Assembly (NCBI RefSeq): GCF_039523235.1
Contig: NZ_BAAAEX010000009.1
Length of the DNA: 64,000 nucleotides
Direction: 5' to 3' (one strand)
Origin: Castellaniella ginsengisoli
GTDB taxonomy: Bacteria; Pseudomonadota; Gammaproteobacteria; Burkholderiales; Burkholderiaceae_B
Made by a program: the position numbers and the translations under genes. Positions 52,027 through 59,627 of this stretch are shown here, piece by piece; the stretch's first letter is position 1; every line of letters begins with the position of its first letter. The notes under the pieces were generated by a model. It saw nothing but the letters and a program-made list of their open reading frames with translations, was not told where the DNA came from and ran no database searches.

Positions 52027-53166
52027 TTAGAACTTGTGGTTGATACCGACGCCAGCTTCGGTACCCTTCAGGTCCTTGACGTAGCCGATGTTCTTGGCGT
52101 ACGAAGCGTACGTGTAGACACCGGTGCGCTTGGACAGCGGGTAGAAGTAGTTGATCTGGTACGCGCTGATGTTGCCAGCAGCATCGCCCAGCTTGTCACC
52201 GTCGTCCAGATTGGTCGTGGAGTAGTTCCAGCCGGCGTACAGAGTACCGCCACCGATCGGGGCGCTCAGGCCAACGTGGTAGTTGTTGGACTTGAAGTCG
52301 TCGTACAGAGCAGCCGCGTTGGTCACGCCGCCGACCGTGAGGAAGTCACCATTGGAACCGTTCCAACCGATCTTACCGTGGCGATCTTGACCGTAGCCCA
52401 GGCCCAGCTTCACGACTTCAAAGTCGTAGGAACCGCTGAGGACCCAAGAAGTGGCAGCCGAGCGGGCAGCACCCGTCGTGTCCGCACCGTACTGGCTCTG
52501 GCGGTCATAGCTGGCGCCCACACCGATCGGGCCGTTGGTGTAAGAAGCACCGACGGACACGCGGTTGCCGCGATCGGAGAAGGAGGAACCATCGGTATTA
52601 CGGCCAACCTTCGTGCCGTTGTCAGCACCGGTACCGTACAGCACGATGGCCTTGAAGCCGGACAGATCGGGCGTCACGTACTTGAAGGAGTTGTCGACGC
52701 GGGTGCCACCACCCAGACCGACCGCACCGAAGACCTTGTCGGCGTCACCCAGGTTCACACCGTTGGGGCCCTGGAAGGTTTCCGTGCCGGCGGAGTACTG
52801 ACGGCCCATCGTGAAGGTACCCCAGCTGTCGCTGGACAGACCCACGAAGGATTGACGGTTGAAACCGCTGTGGGCGGCACCACCGCTGCCACCCAGGTTG
52901 ACGTGGGCTTCGACTTGGAAGATGGCGCGCAGGCCGTCACCCAGATCTTCGGCGCCCTTCAGACCCCAACGGCTGCCGTTGAAGGTGCCGTCGCGCAGGC
53001 CGGAGGACTTGGCGGTGACATCAGCGCCATTGTGGTCGTACTTGTAGTTCTGGTAGCCGTAGCCGGTGTCCAGGATACCGTACAGCGTCACGGACGTTTC
53101 CGCTTGAGCAACGCCAGCGGTGGCAAAGCCGGCCAGCAGAGCAGCAGCGAGCAGAGTCTTTTTCAT
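52027..53166 (-). CDS. Gram-negative general porin 2
   Basis: A 379-residue outer-membrane porin paralogous to porin 1: MKKTLLAAALLAGFATAGVAQA signal peptide (seen in two blocks), ETSVTLYGILDTGYGY mature start, GSRWGLKGAEDLGDGLRAIFQVE, and GINHKF end. The chosen ATG at 53166 has GAGATT-type purines upstream and matches the porin 1 start exactly; the longer frame to 53268 is not homologous. The 348-nt gap to its right holds its promoter region, in which only a short AAGACGTTGCA match to the porin 1 leader was noticed. Confidence 0.94.
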   Translation of the reverse strand: MKKTLLAAALLAGFATAGVAQAETSVTLYGILDTGYGYQNYKYDHNGADVTAKSSGLRDGTFNGSRWGLKGAEDLGDGLRAIFQVEAHVNLGGSGGAAHSGFNRQSFVGLSSDSWGTFTMGRQYSAGTETFQGPNGVNLGDADKVFGAVGLGGGTRVDNSFKYVTPDLSGFKAIVLYGTGADNGTKVGRNTDGSSFSDRGNRVSVGASYTNGPIGVGASYDRQSQYGADTTGAARSAATSWVLSGSYDFEVVKLGLGYGQDRHGKIGWNGSNGDFLTVGGVTNAAALYDDFKSNNYHVGLSAPIGGGTLYAGWNYSTTNLDDGDKLGDAAGNISAYQINYFYPLSKRTGVYTYASYAKNIGYVKDLKGTEAGVGINHKF

Positions 53167-53514
53167 GTAAGAAATCTCCGTAGATTTGTGTGAATCAGAG
53201 CAGGCCAACAACAACCTGTGCCGCTGCTCTTCCAACTCCGCGATGGGAAGTTGTAGGTATTGCATCAAAAAACCGGGGCGAATGCCATGTTGGGCGGGAC
53301 AAAACCGCCAGTTTCCCGGGAAGACGTTGCAAGTTCACAACAATGATGCAGACCCGCTGATGCTGGATCAGGGATTACCCTGAATTGGTATCCAGGTGTG
53401 AATGCACGGCTCACGACCGGCCCCAGGAGCCCAAGCGCGGCATGGCCGGGCATATGAACCGCACTGCACGGCATCGTATCATCACGACCATTGCCACAGC
53501 CTGCCGGAGCCCCC

Positions 53515-54678
53515 TTGCCCGCCCTGAACACGATCACCTGCGTCGAAGACTTCCGCCGTGCCGCGCGGCGGCGCGTGCCGCGCATGTTCTACGACTACAT
53601 GGATTCCGGGTCCTGGACGGAATCCACCTACCGCGCCAATGAAGCCGACCTGCAGGCGCTGAAATTCCGCCAGCGGGTGGCGGTGGACATCGCCCGGCGC
53701 AGCCTGCGCGCGCGTCTGCTGGGCGAAGACGCGGCGATGCCGCTGGCGCTGGCCCCCACGGGGCTGACGGGCATGCAGCGCGCCGACGGCGAAATCCTGG
53801 CCGCCCGGGCGGCGGAGCGCTTCGGCGTACCGTTCACGCTGTCGACGATGAGCATCTGCTCGATCGAGGACGTGGCCGCCCGCACCAGCCGGCCGTTCTG
53901 GTTCCAGCTTTATGTGATGCGCGACCGGGAGTTCATCGGGCGGCTGATCGACCGCGCCCGCGTGGCGGGCTGCTCGGCGCTGATGGTGACGCTGGACCTG
54001 CAGGTGATGGGGCAGCGCCACAAGGACATCAAGAACGGCCTGTCCACGCCGCCGCGCCCGACGCTCGCCAATCTGGCGAACCTGGCGCTCAAGCCACACT
54101 GGTGCCTGGGGATGCTGCGCACGCCCCGGCGCGCATTCGGCAACATCGTGGGGCACGCCAAAGGGGTGGCGGACATGCGTTCCCTGGCGTCCTGGACGGC
54201 GGAGCAGTTCGATGCCACGCTGAGCTGGCACGACCTGGCCTGGATCAAAGACCGCTGGGGCGGCAAACTGATCGTCAAGGGCATCCTGGACGCGCAGGAC
54301 GCCCGCCGCGCGGTGGATGCGGGGGCGGACGCGCTGGTGGTGTCGAACCACGGCGGCCGCCAACTGGATGGCGCGCCATCGACCATCGCCGCCCTGCCCG
54401 CCATCGCCCAGGCCGTGGGCGACCGTATCGAAGTGCTGATGGACGGCGGCGTGCGCAGCGGCCAGGACACGCTGCGCGCCCTGGCGCTGGGCGCGCGCGG
54501 CGTGCTGATCGGCCGCGCGTTTCTATACGCCCTGGCCGCCCACGGCGAGGCCGGGGTGCTGCGCTGCCTGGAGCTGATGGCCAACGAACTGGACGTGACC
54601 ATGGCCTTCTGCGGCCGCACGCGGATCGAGGACGTGGACCGGCGGGTGCTGGTGAATCCGGAGATTGCGCAACTGTGA
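53515..54678 (+). CDS. FMN-dependent L-lactate dehydrogenase-like protein (LldD family)
   Basis: A 387-residue flavoprotein of the LldD/alpha-hydroxy acid dehydrogenase family. Visible are VEDFRRAARRRVPRMFYDYM, LAPTGLTGMQRADGE, FWFQLYVM, the catalytic H279 in VSNHGGRQLDGAPS and LMDGGVRSGQDTLRALALGA. It probably oxidises a 2-hydroxy acid and donates electrons to quinone. No ATG is available; TTG at 53515 has CCGGAG 5-10 nt upstream and was preferred over the TTG at 53491. It transcribes away from porin 2. Confidence 0.87.
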   Translation: MPALNTITCVEDFRRAARRRVPRMFYDYMDSGSWTESTYRANEADLQALKFRQRVAVDIARRSLRARLLGEDAAMPLALAPTGLTGMQRADGEILAARAAERFGVPFTLSTMSICSIEDVAARTSRPFWFQLYVMRDREFIGRLIDRARVAGCSALMVTLDLQVMGQRHKDIKNGLSTPPRPTLANLANLALKPHWCLGMLRTPRRAFGNIVGHAKGVADMRSLASWTAEQFDATLSWHDLAWIKDRWGGKLIVKGILDAQDARRAVDAGADALVVSNHGGRQLDGAPSTIAALPAIAQAVGDRIEVLMDGGVRSGQDTLRALALGARGVLIGRAFLYALAAHGEAGVLRCLELMANELDVTMAFCGRTRIEDVDRRVLVNPEIAQL

Positions 54679-54723
54679 CGGATGGGCAGCGCCAGAGCGC
54701 ACGCCGCCTCAAGCCGACACCCA

Positions 54724-55020
54724 TCACGACGACACAGGAAGCAGCGCTTTGATCACCACGTCGGGGGCTTGAGCCATGACCCTCAGCAAGGCGATGGCCG
54801 GTCCCGTGGGCTCGCGCCGCTGCTGCTCCCAATTTTGAAGCGTACGTACGCTGACATTGATCGCTGCTGCAAAATCCCCCTGAGACAGGCGGGTGCTTTC
54901 CCGCAGCGCTTTGACATCCAACGCCTGGACCGTCGTACGCCGACCCGAGAGCGTACCCGCGCGAATGGCCCGGGCCTCCCGTAGACTTTGCTTAAGTTCG
55001 TCGAACAGCTTGTCGTCCAT
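54724..55020 (-). CDS. XRE-family antitoxin (HigA/NadS-like)
   Basis: A 98-residue protein with an N-terminal helix region (DDKLFDELKQSLREARAIRAG), as in NadS-like antitoxins, and a helix-turn-helix at about 46-80 (LRESTRLSQGDFAAAINVSVRTLQNWEQ, cited in part: LSQGDFAAAINVSVRTL and NWEQQRREP). It follows the toxin gene by 3 nt in the toxin-first order of HigBA systems. It should bind the dyad at 55342 and repress the pair. Confidence 0.85.
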   Translation of the reverse strand: MDDKLFDELKQSLREARAIRAGTLSGRRTTVQALDVKALRESTRLSQGDFAAAINVSVRTLQNWEQQRREPTGPAIALLRVMAQAPDVVIKALLPVSS

Positions 55021-55023
55021 GTT

Positions 55024-55335
55024 TTACAGGTCCTTTACCAAGGCGCGCAAAATTTCGATCTGCGCAGAGCTTAGATTTTCCTGAGCGGTTTTGGCGTAAG
55101 CAATCAGCATCAGAATTTGGTCATCAGCCGCGATCCAGTAATAGATCACTCGAAGCCCTCCCTGCTTGCCTGCTCCTGGCCGCCGAAACCGGATTTTCCG
55201 AATACCGCCACCACCTGGGATGAGATCCCCGCGCCTGGGGTTTTCTGCCAAAGCCAGTTGCAACTCTGCGTAATCCTCATCAGGCAGGAGTTCCAGAATC
55301 TGCCGCGTGAACATCGGCGTTTCGATGAATTCCAT
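55024..55335 (-). CDS. RelE/HigB-family toxin
   Basis: A 103-residue toxin of the RelE superfamily: FIETPMFTRQILELLPDEDY, then IRKIRFRRPGAGKQGGLRVIYYW and IAYAKTAQENLS. Relatives cleave mRNA on the ribosome. The ATG at 55335 follows the family N-terminus (MEFIET); the open frame beyond it runs over the operator. The gene pair shows no sign of truncation, so the module is probably functional. Confidence 0.87.
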   Translation of the reverse strand: MEFIETPMFTRQILELLPDEDYAELQLALAENPRRGDLIPGGGGIRKIRFRRPGAGKQGGLRVIYYWIAADDQILMLIAYAKTAQENLSSAQIEILRALVKDL

Positions 55336-55341
55336 TTTGAT

Positions 55342-55360
55342 TATACGCCTCTGGCGTATA
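55342..55360. promoter_or_regulatory. Operator of the toxin-antitoxin pair
   Basis: TATACGCCTCTGGCGTATA is a perfect dyad with 8-bp arms and a 3-nt spacer, 7 nt before the toxin start codon. It probably overlaps the promoter and is the binding site of the XRE antitoxin. Confidence 0.85.
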
Positions 55361-55489
55361 TCCATCCAAAGAGTTGAATCTCTCATGTTCCAAGTCAGCG
55401 CCTGCACAGACAACTCGGACTTCACACAAGGGACATGAATATCCAGGCCCACTCATGACAGCCGGCATGTCACCGCGCTAGACTGCCGC

Positions 55490-56719
55490 ATGCTGAACAT
55501 CCTCTGGCTCGGGTTCTTTCTGGTCGCGGCGGCGGCCGCCCTGTTTCAATGGCTCGTCCTGGGCGATCCGGACGTCTTCGCCCGCCTGATCGCCAGCCTG
55601 TTCGACATGGCGGACCTGTCGGTCCAACTGATGCTGCTGCTGTTCGGCACGCTGACGCTGTGGATGGGTTTCCTGCGCATCGCCGAGGCGGCCGGGCTGG
55701 TGGACGGGCTGGCGCGGCTGCTGGGGCCGCTGTTCCGGCGGCTGATGCCGGAGGTGCCGGCCGGGCACCCGGCGCTGGGCCTGATCACGCTGAACTTCGC
55801 CGCCAATGCGCTGGGGCTGGATAATGCCGCCACCCCGATCGGCCTGCGGGCCATGCACGCGCTGCAGACACTCAACCCCGAACCCAAGACCGCCAGCAAT
55901 GCGCAGATCCTGTTCCTGGTGCTGAACGCTTCGTCGCTGACGCTGCTGCCGGTGACGATCTTCATGTACCGGGCGCAGCAGGGCGCGGCCGACCCGACTC
56001 TGGTGTTCCTGCCGATCCTGCTGGCGACCTCGGCCTCGACGCTGACGGGCCTGCTGGCGGTGGCCTTCATGCAGCGGCTGAGGCTGCACGATCCGGTGGT
56101 GCTGGCCTGGCTGGGCGGCGGCGCGCTGCTGCTGGGCGGTTTCATGGCGCTGCTGGCTTCGATGAGCGCCGCCGCCGTGGCCGCCCTGTCCTCGCTGCTG
56201 GGCAATCTCGTGCTGTTCGGCATACTCATCGTGTTCCTGGCCGTCGGCGCCTGGAAGCGCATCCCGGTCTACGAACGCTTCATCGAGGGCGCCAAGGACG
56301 GCTTTGACGTGTGCAAGGGGCTGCTGCCCTACCTGGTGGCCATGCTGTGCGCGGTGGGGGTGCTGCGCGCCTCCGGCGCGCTGGACGTGCTGCTGGACGG
56401 CATCCGCTGGCTGGTGCATGCCGGCGGCCTGGATGCGCGGTTCGTCGACGCCCTGCCCACCGCCCTGGTCAAGCCGTTTTCGGGCAGCGCGGCGCGCGCC
56501 CTGATGATCGAGACCATGCAGCACGCCGGCCCCGACAGCTTCGCCGCCTTGCTGGCCGCGACCGTCCAGGGCAGCACCGAAACGACCTTCTATGTGCTGG
56601 CGGTGTATTTCGGCGCCGTCGGCGTGCAGCGGGCGCGCCACGCCATCGGCTGCGCCTTGCTGGCGGACCTGGCGGGCGTGCTGGCCTCGATCGGCGTGTG
56701 CTACTGGTTTTTTGCCTAG
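55490..56719 (+). CDS. SpmA-SpmB-like nucleoside-recognition (Gate) membrane protein
   Basis: A 409-residue inner-membrane protein with two Gate domains: residues about 40-200 resemble SpmA (LWMGFLRIAEAAGLVDGLARLLGP, then TLNFAANALGLDNAATPIGL) and about 270-400 resemble SpmB (GAKDGFDVCKGLLPYLVAML, PTALVKPFSGSAARALM and GSTETTFYVLAVYFGAVG). In spore formers these are two proteins for spore maturation; fused copies occur in non-sporulating proteobacteria with unknown function, probably as transporters. It is convergent with the Ap4A phosphorylase gene, overlapping by 4 nt. Confidence 0.85.
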   Translation: MLNILWLGFFLVAAAAALFQWLVLGDPDVFARLIASLFDMADLSVQLMLLLFGTLTLWMGFLRIAEAAGLVDGLARLLGPLFRRLMPEVPAGHPALGLITLNFAANALGLDNAATPIGLRAMHALQTLNPEPKTASNAQILFLVLNASSLTLLPVTIFMYRAQQGAADPTLVFLPILLATSASTLTGLLAVAFMQRLRLHDPVVLAWLGGGALLLGGFMALLASMSAAAVAALSSLLGNLVLFGILIVFLAVGAWKRIPVYERFIEGAKDGFDVCKGLLPYLVAMLCAVGVLRASGALDVLLDGIRWLVHAGGLDARFVDALPTALVKPFSGSAARALMIETMQHAGPDSFAALLAATVQGSTETTFYVLAVYFGAVGVQRARHAIGCALLADLAGVLASIGVCYWFFA

Positions 56720-57636
56720 CCCGGCCCCGGCCGCCCGACGCTGGCGAGCGCCTGCAGCGGGCCGGCGGCGCGGATGGCCTCGATCTGGGCCGGATCGCGC
56801 ACATAGATCGTGCCGCCGAAGGACAGCGCGTTCAGGGACACGCCCTGGAAATGCTCCTGGCTGCGGGGCAGCACCAGCATCCAGCCATCGCCCACCAGCA
56901 TGTTGCACGGCGGCAGCAGGCCATCGGGGCCGGGGCGCAGATCGAGGGCGGCGCAGGCCTGGCCGAAAGCAATCAGCATGGCCCGGGCGCTGGCGCCCGC
57001 CTCGGCGCCCAGCCCTGCGTCGACGCGCACGAAGCAATGCGCCAGATCCAGCGCGGGATGGCGGACAACCGCACCCTGGGGCGCGTCCGCCGGCAAGCCG
57101 GCCGCCAGGGCGCGCAGCGAGGCATTGCCCGGCGCGTCGGGGATCCACTGCACGTGTTTGTGCCGCTGGCTGGCGCCCGCAGCGGCGCCGCCGTTGTAGA
57201 AGCCCAGGCCGCCTTCCCGGCACAACACCGCAGCCAGGGCCAGAAAATCGATTGCCTCCAGTGGCGAGCGCTGTTCGGCGAACGCGCGCCGGGCCAGCAC
57301 CAGATGGTGCAGGCACACGGGAAACTTGTTGAGGATGGCCGTGTGATGCTCGCCCACCGGGCCGACCAGCAAGGCGGGATCGGGTTTCAGGAAAGGATTG
57401 AAATCGGGGTCGCGCGGCCCGCCCGGCAAGGAGATCTCCTGGGGGCCTGCGGGGGCATCCGCTGCGGCATTCCGCTTTGCCGCATCCTTGGCGGCCAGCG
57501 CCGCCACCCAGCGAACGATGAACGGCAGACCCCGGTCTTCGATGACGACCTGCTCGGCCACGATGGGCTGCAAATCGCCCGAAGCGATGGCCTGGTCGCT
57601 GCGCGTACGCACGACATCCATGAAGTTAGAATGCAT
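56716..57636 (-). CDS. Ap4A phosphorylase (ATP adenylyltransferase)
   Basis: A 306-residue protein of the HIT-like superfamily. The active-site block is ASQRHKHVQWIP, giving the HxHxQ pattern of Ap4A phosphorylases; GGLGFYNGG and FPVCLHHLVLARR are also conserved. It breaks down or forms diadenosine tetraphosphate. The ATG at 57636 gives the start MHSNFMDVVR; the frame above has no homology. Divergent from the lipoprotein gene. Confidence 0.87.
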   Translation of the reverse strand: MHSNFMDVVRTRSDQAIASGDLQPIVAEQVVIEDRGLPFIVRWVAALAAKDAAKRNAAADAPAGPQEISLPGGPRDPDFNPFLKPDPALLVGPVGEHHTAILNKFPVCLHHLVLARRAFAEQRSPLEAIDFLALAAVLCREGGLGFYNGGAAAGASQRHKHVQWIPDAPGNASLRALAAGLPADAPQGAVVRHPALDLAHCFVRVDAGLGAEAGASARAMLIAFGQACAALDLRPGPDGLLPPCNMLVGDGWMLVLPRSQEHFQGVSLNALSFGGTIYVRDPAQIEAIRAAGPLQALASVGRPGPG

Positions 57637-57777
57637 ATTCCTCCCCCCACATGGGCGCTGTTCGTCCCGCTGGCCGCGCCGGCGGGCCCGAACCCCGCCG
57701 GTGAATGGGTCCGATTGTAGGAGATCGTCGGCAAACATGCCTGATCAGGGGTCGAAAACCGCCTACGGAGACGCCAT

Positions 57778-58308
57778 ATGTTTTCCTGCCCACGCATGCG
57801 CACATTGTTTCGGGGCGCCCTGACGACGGGCGCGGCTTTCTGGCTGGCGGGCTGCGCCCACATCGCCGCGACCCCGCCCGGCACGCCGCTGGCGCAGGTC
57901 ACGGCGCAGTTCGGCGCACCCACGCTGCGCTGCACGGACCGCCAGGGCCGCGACCGCGTCGTCTGGTCGCGCCAGCCCATGGGGCAATACGCCTGGGGCG
58001 CCACGGTGGACGCCCAGGGCCGTGTCCAGGGCGTCGAATCCCTCCTGACCGATGCGCACTTCCAGCGCCTGAAGCAAGGCGTCTGGACGGCCGAGCAGGT
58101 GCGCTGCGAGTTCGGCCCGCCCGCCATCATCGATACCGCCGGCCTGCCCAACGTGCGCCAGATCGTCTGGAGCTACCGCTACAAGCAGGATCACACCTGG
58201 AATTCGCTGATGTATGTGTTCATGGGGCCTGATGGCCGCCAGGTGACGAAACTCCACCCGGGGCCCGATCCGATGTACGAACCCAGAGAAACGCTGCCCA
58301 GGTTCTAG
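57778..58308 (+). CDS. Putative lipoprotein
   Basis: A 176-residue predicted lipoprotein with signal peptide and lipobox LAGC (lipidated C26). The mature part has two repeats of a small BamE/SmpA-like pattern: GTPLAQVTAQFGAPTLRC and WTAEQVRCEFGPPAIID, each followed by a short beta stretch. I do not recognise a specific family member. GGAG stands 7 nt before the ATG; a second ATG at 57796 would also work. It ends 9 nt before the hrp-box of the next gene. Confidence 0.75.
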   Translation: MFSCPRMRTLFRGALTTGAAFWLAGCAHIAATPPGTPLAQVTAQFGAPTLRCTDRQGRDRVVWSRQPMGQYAWGATVDAQGRVQGVESLLTDAHFQRLKQGVWTAEQVRCEFGPPAIIDTAGLPNVRQIVWSYRYKQDHTWNSLMYVFMGPDGRQVTKLHPGPDPMYEPRETLPRF

Positions 58309-58316
58309 TGTCCCCT

Positions 58317-58344
58317 GGAACTACCGGCCGTTTCTTGCCACAGA
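58317..58344 (+). promoter_or_regulatory. hrp-box-like promoter (HrpL/BtrS-type ECF sigma factor)
   Basis: GGAACT (58317-58322), a 15-nt spacer, and CCACAGA (58338-58344) fit the consensus GGAACC-N15/16-CCACNNA recognised by HrpL-group ECF sigma factors, which drive type III secretion genes in plant pathogens; BtrS is the Bordetella member of the group. Only the sixth base of the first block differs. The box lies 33 nt before the ATG of the downstream gene and in the right orientation. Confidence 0.72.
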
Positions 58345-58377
58345 GAGTACGGTCCAGCCTCCAGCACAGGAATCACG

Positions 58378-59319
58378 ATGAGCTCAGTCCCCATACAGGG
58401 CGGCACAACGCCCCACGGCCCCATGCAAACCGAAGCTTTGCACACGCCCTCGCAGACGATCCAGAACCAAGCGCCAGACTCCGACCTGGATGATTTCGTC
58501 GATCTCTACGTGCCCGCCCCTCGCGACATACCGCCAGGCAGCGAGATCACCCAAGACGAGTTTGAGCTGATCGAGTCGGAACACTCTTTCGAGAGCCTGA
58601 TCAGTCACAAGACCGAAGCAGGCGCTCCGGCAGGGACGAAGACGGCATTCCTGCCCGATGACGCACCGCTGAATCACGAGCTCAATCTACGTGCCGAGAA
58701 GGACCTGGACACCCAGCCTCAGGATTTTCTCAAATTCGTGTCCAAGAACACGAATCCCCATCGGACATGGTTCAGCTTCAAGAATCTGCTGCACATCATC
58801 GCCGATCTCGTCAGCCTGAAAAAGCCCACGCTGGTGCTGAACCAGAACTGCGTCCATTGCGCCGCGGCAGTGGACCGGACCTTGGCGCAATTCACGCCCG
58901 AGGGTCGCGGCACGAACGCGCCCAAACTGTATCAAGTGGCCGAAGGACGGCGCGGTTCCTTCGAGGCGCTCATGAGCCAGAATCCCGGGCAGGCCCTCCA
59001 GGACCGGGGCCGATTCGTTCAGGATCTGACGGAAGTGATCGGCAAAGGGTCGCGCGGCTGCATCAGCATCCCGGTCAAGAATTATCCGTTCTCGCATGCG
59101 ATGAACGTGGTGCACATGGCCGACGGCGGCGGGCCCTATATCGTCTGCGGACAGCAGAACCGGGTCTACAACCTGAGCGAACCGACCGATCTGCAGCATT
59201 TCTGGGACCGCTACGAAATACAGCCGGACCGGATGGCGATCATCGCCCGCACCGGGCAGGCGCCCGAAAGCCCGGCGGCTGATCCGGGCGTGACGATGCA
59301 GGCGCTGGATCGGGCCTGA
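58378..59319 (+). CDS. Candidate type III effector with papain-fold (Tox-PL-like) domain
   Basis: A 313-residue protein with no close named relative that I recognise. Residues 1-34 are rich in Ser, Thr, Pro and Gln with no Lys or Arg, as in type III secretion signals, followed by an acidic stretch to about 110. Residues about 150-280 look like the Tox-PL/OspI-type papain-fold domain of bacterial toxins: NQNCVHCAAAVDRTL gives the presumed catalytic C158, GSRGCIS precedes FSHAMNVVHMADGG with H240, and the third residue would come from YIVCGQQNRVY (Q259; the usual Asp before GQ is Cys257). Such domains are glutamine deamidases or proteases. AGGA precedes the ATG and an hrp-box lies upstream. GC content is visibly lower than in the neighbours, and tRNA-Ser is adjacent. 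No chaperone or secretion gene is near. Confidence 0.65.
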   Translation: MSSVPIQGGTTPHGPMQTEALHTPSQTIQNQAPDSDLDDFVDLYVPAPRDIPPGSEITQDEFELIESEHSFESLISHKTEAGAPAGTKTAFLPDDAPLNHELNLRAEKDLDTQPQDFLKFVSKNTNPHRTWFSFKNLLHIIADLVSLKKPTLVLNQNCVHCAAAVDRTLAQFTPEGRGTNAPKLYQVAEGRRGSFEALMSQNPGQALQDRGRFVQDLTEVIGKGSRGCISIPVKNYPFSHAMNVVHMADGGGPYIVCGQQNRVYNLSEPTDLQHFWDRYEIQPDRMAIIARTGQAPESPAADPGVTMQALDRA

Positions 59320-59418
59320 CAACAGCCAGCGGATCGGACCGCAGGCTGCCGCGAAATGCCGCAGCCTGCGGGTTCAGTGTCAGCACCCAGGCGGGGCTGC
59401 ATGGGGGCGCATAAAACA

Positions 59419-59454
59419 AAACCCGCTGATTCCATCAATGAAATCAACGGGTTT
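59419..59454 (-). terminator. Terminator of tRNA-Ser
   Basis: On the minus strand AAACCCGTTGATT and AATCAGCGGGTTT form a 13-bp stem with one mismatch, followed by TGTTTTATG. It starts 10 nt after the tRNA 3' end and would end both that transcript and, from the other side, the effector gene. Confidence 0.8.
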
Positions 59455-59464
59455 GAGAGCTTGC

Positions 59465-59557
59465 TGGCGGAGACGGAGGGATTCGAACCCTCGATGCGGG
59501 TATAAGCCGCATGCTCCCTTAGCAGGGGAGTACCTTCAACCTCTCGGCCACGTCTCC
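59465..59557 (-). tRNA. tRNA-Ser(GCU)
   Basis: A 93-nt class II tRNA with encoded CCA. The acceptor stem is GGAGACG paired with CGTCTCC, the anticodon loop reads CTGCTAA (anticodon GCU), the long variable arm is GCATGCGGCTTATACCCGC-like, and the T arm is GAGGGTTCGAATCCCTC. It reads AGC and AGU serine codons. Confidence 0.97.
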
Positions 59558-59627
59558 AGCAAGACCGGAATTCTAGCACAGGAAGCGGCGGGCGCCGACC
59601 AGGCGCGCCCCGCCTCCGGCGCCCTCG

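Noticed and set aside
51775..53331. AAGACGTTGCA shared by both porin upstream regions (51775-51785 and 53321-53331)
   Set aside because: Only 11 bp and at different distances from the start codons (about 80 and 155 nt); may be a trace of gene duplication, not enough for a regulatory call.
58309..59464. Integrated element with tRNA-Ser as attachment site
   Set aside because: No integrase and no repeat of the tRNA 3' end was found on the other side of the effector gene, so only proximity supports integration.
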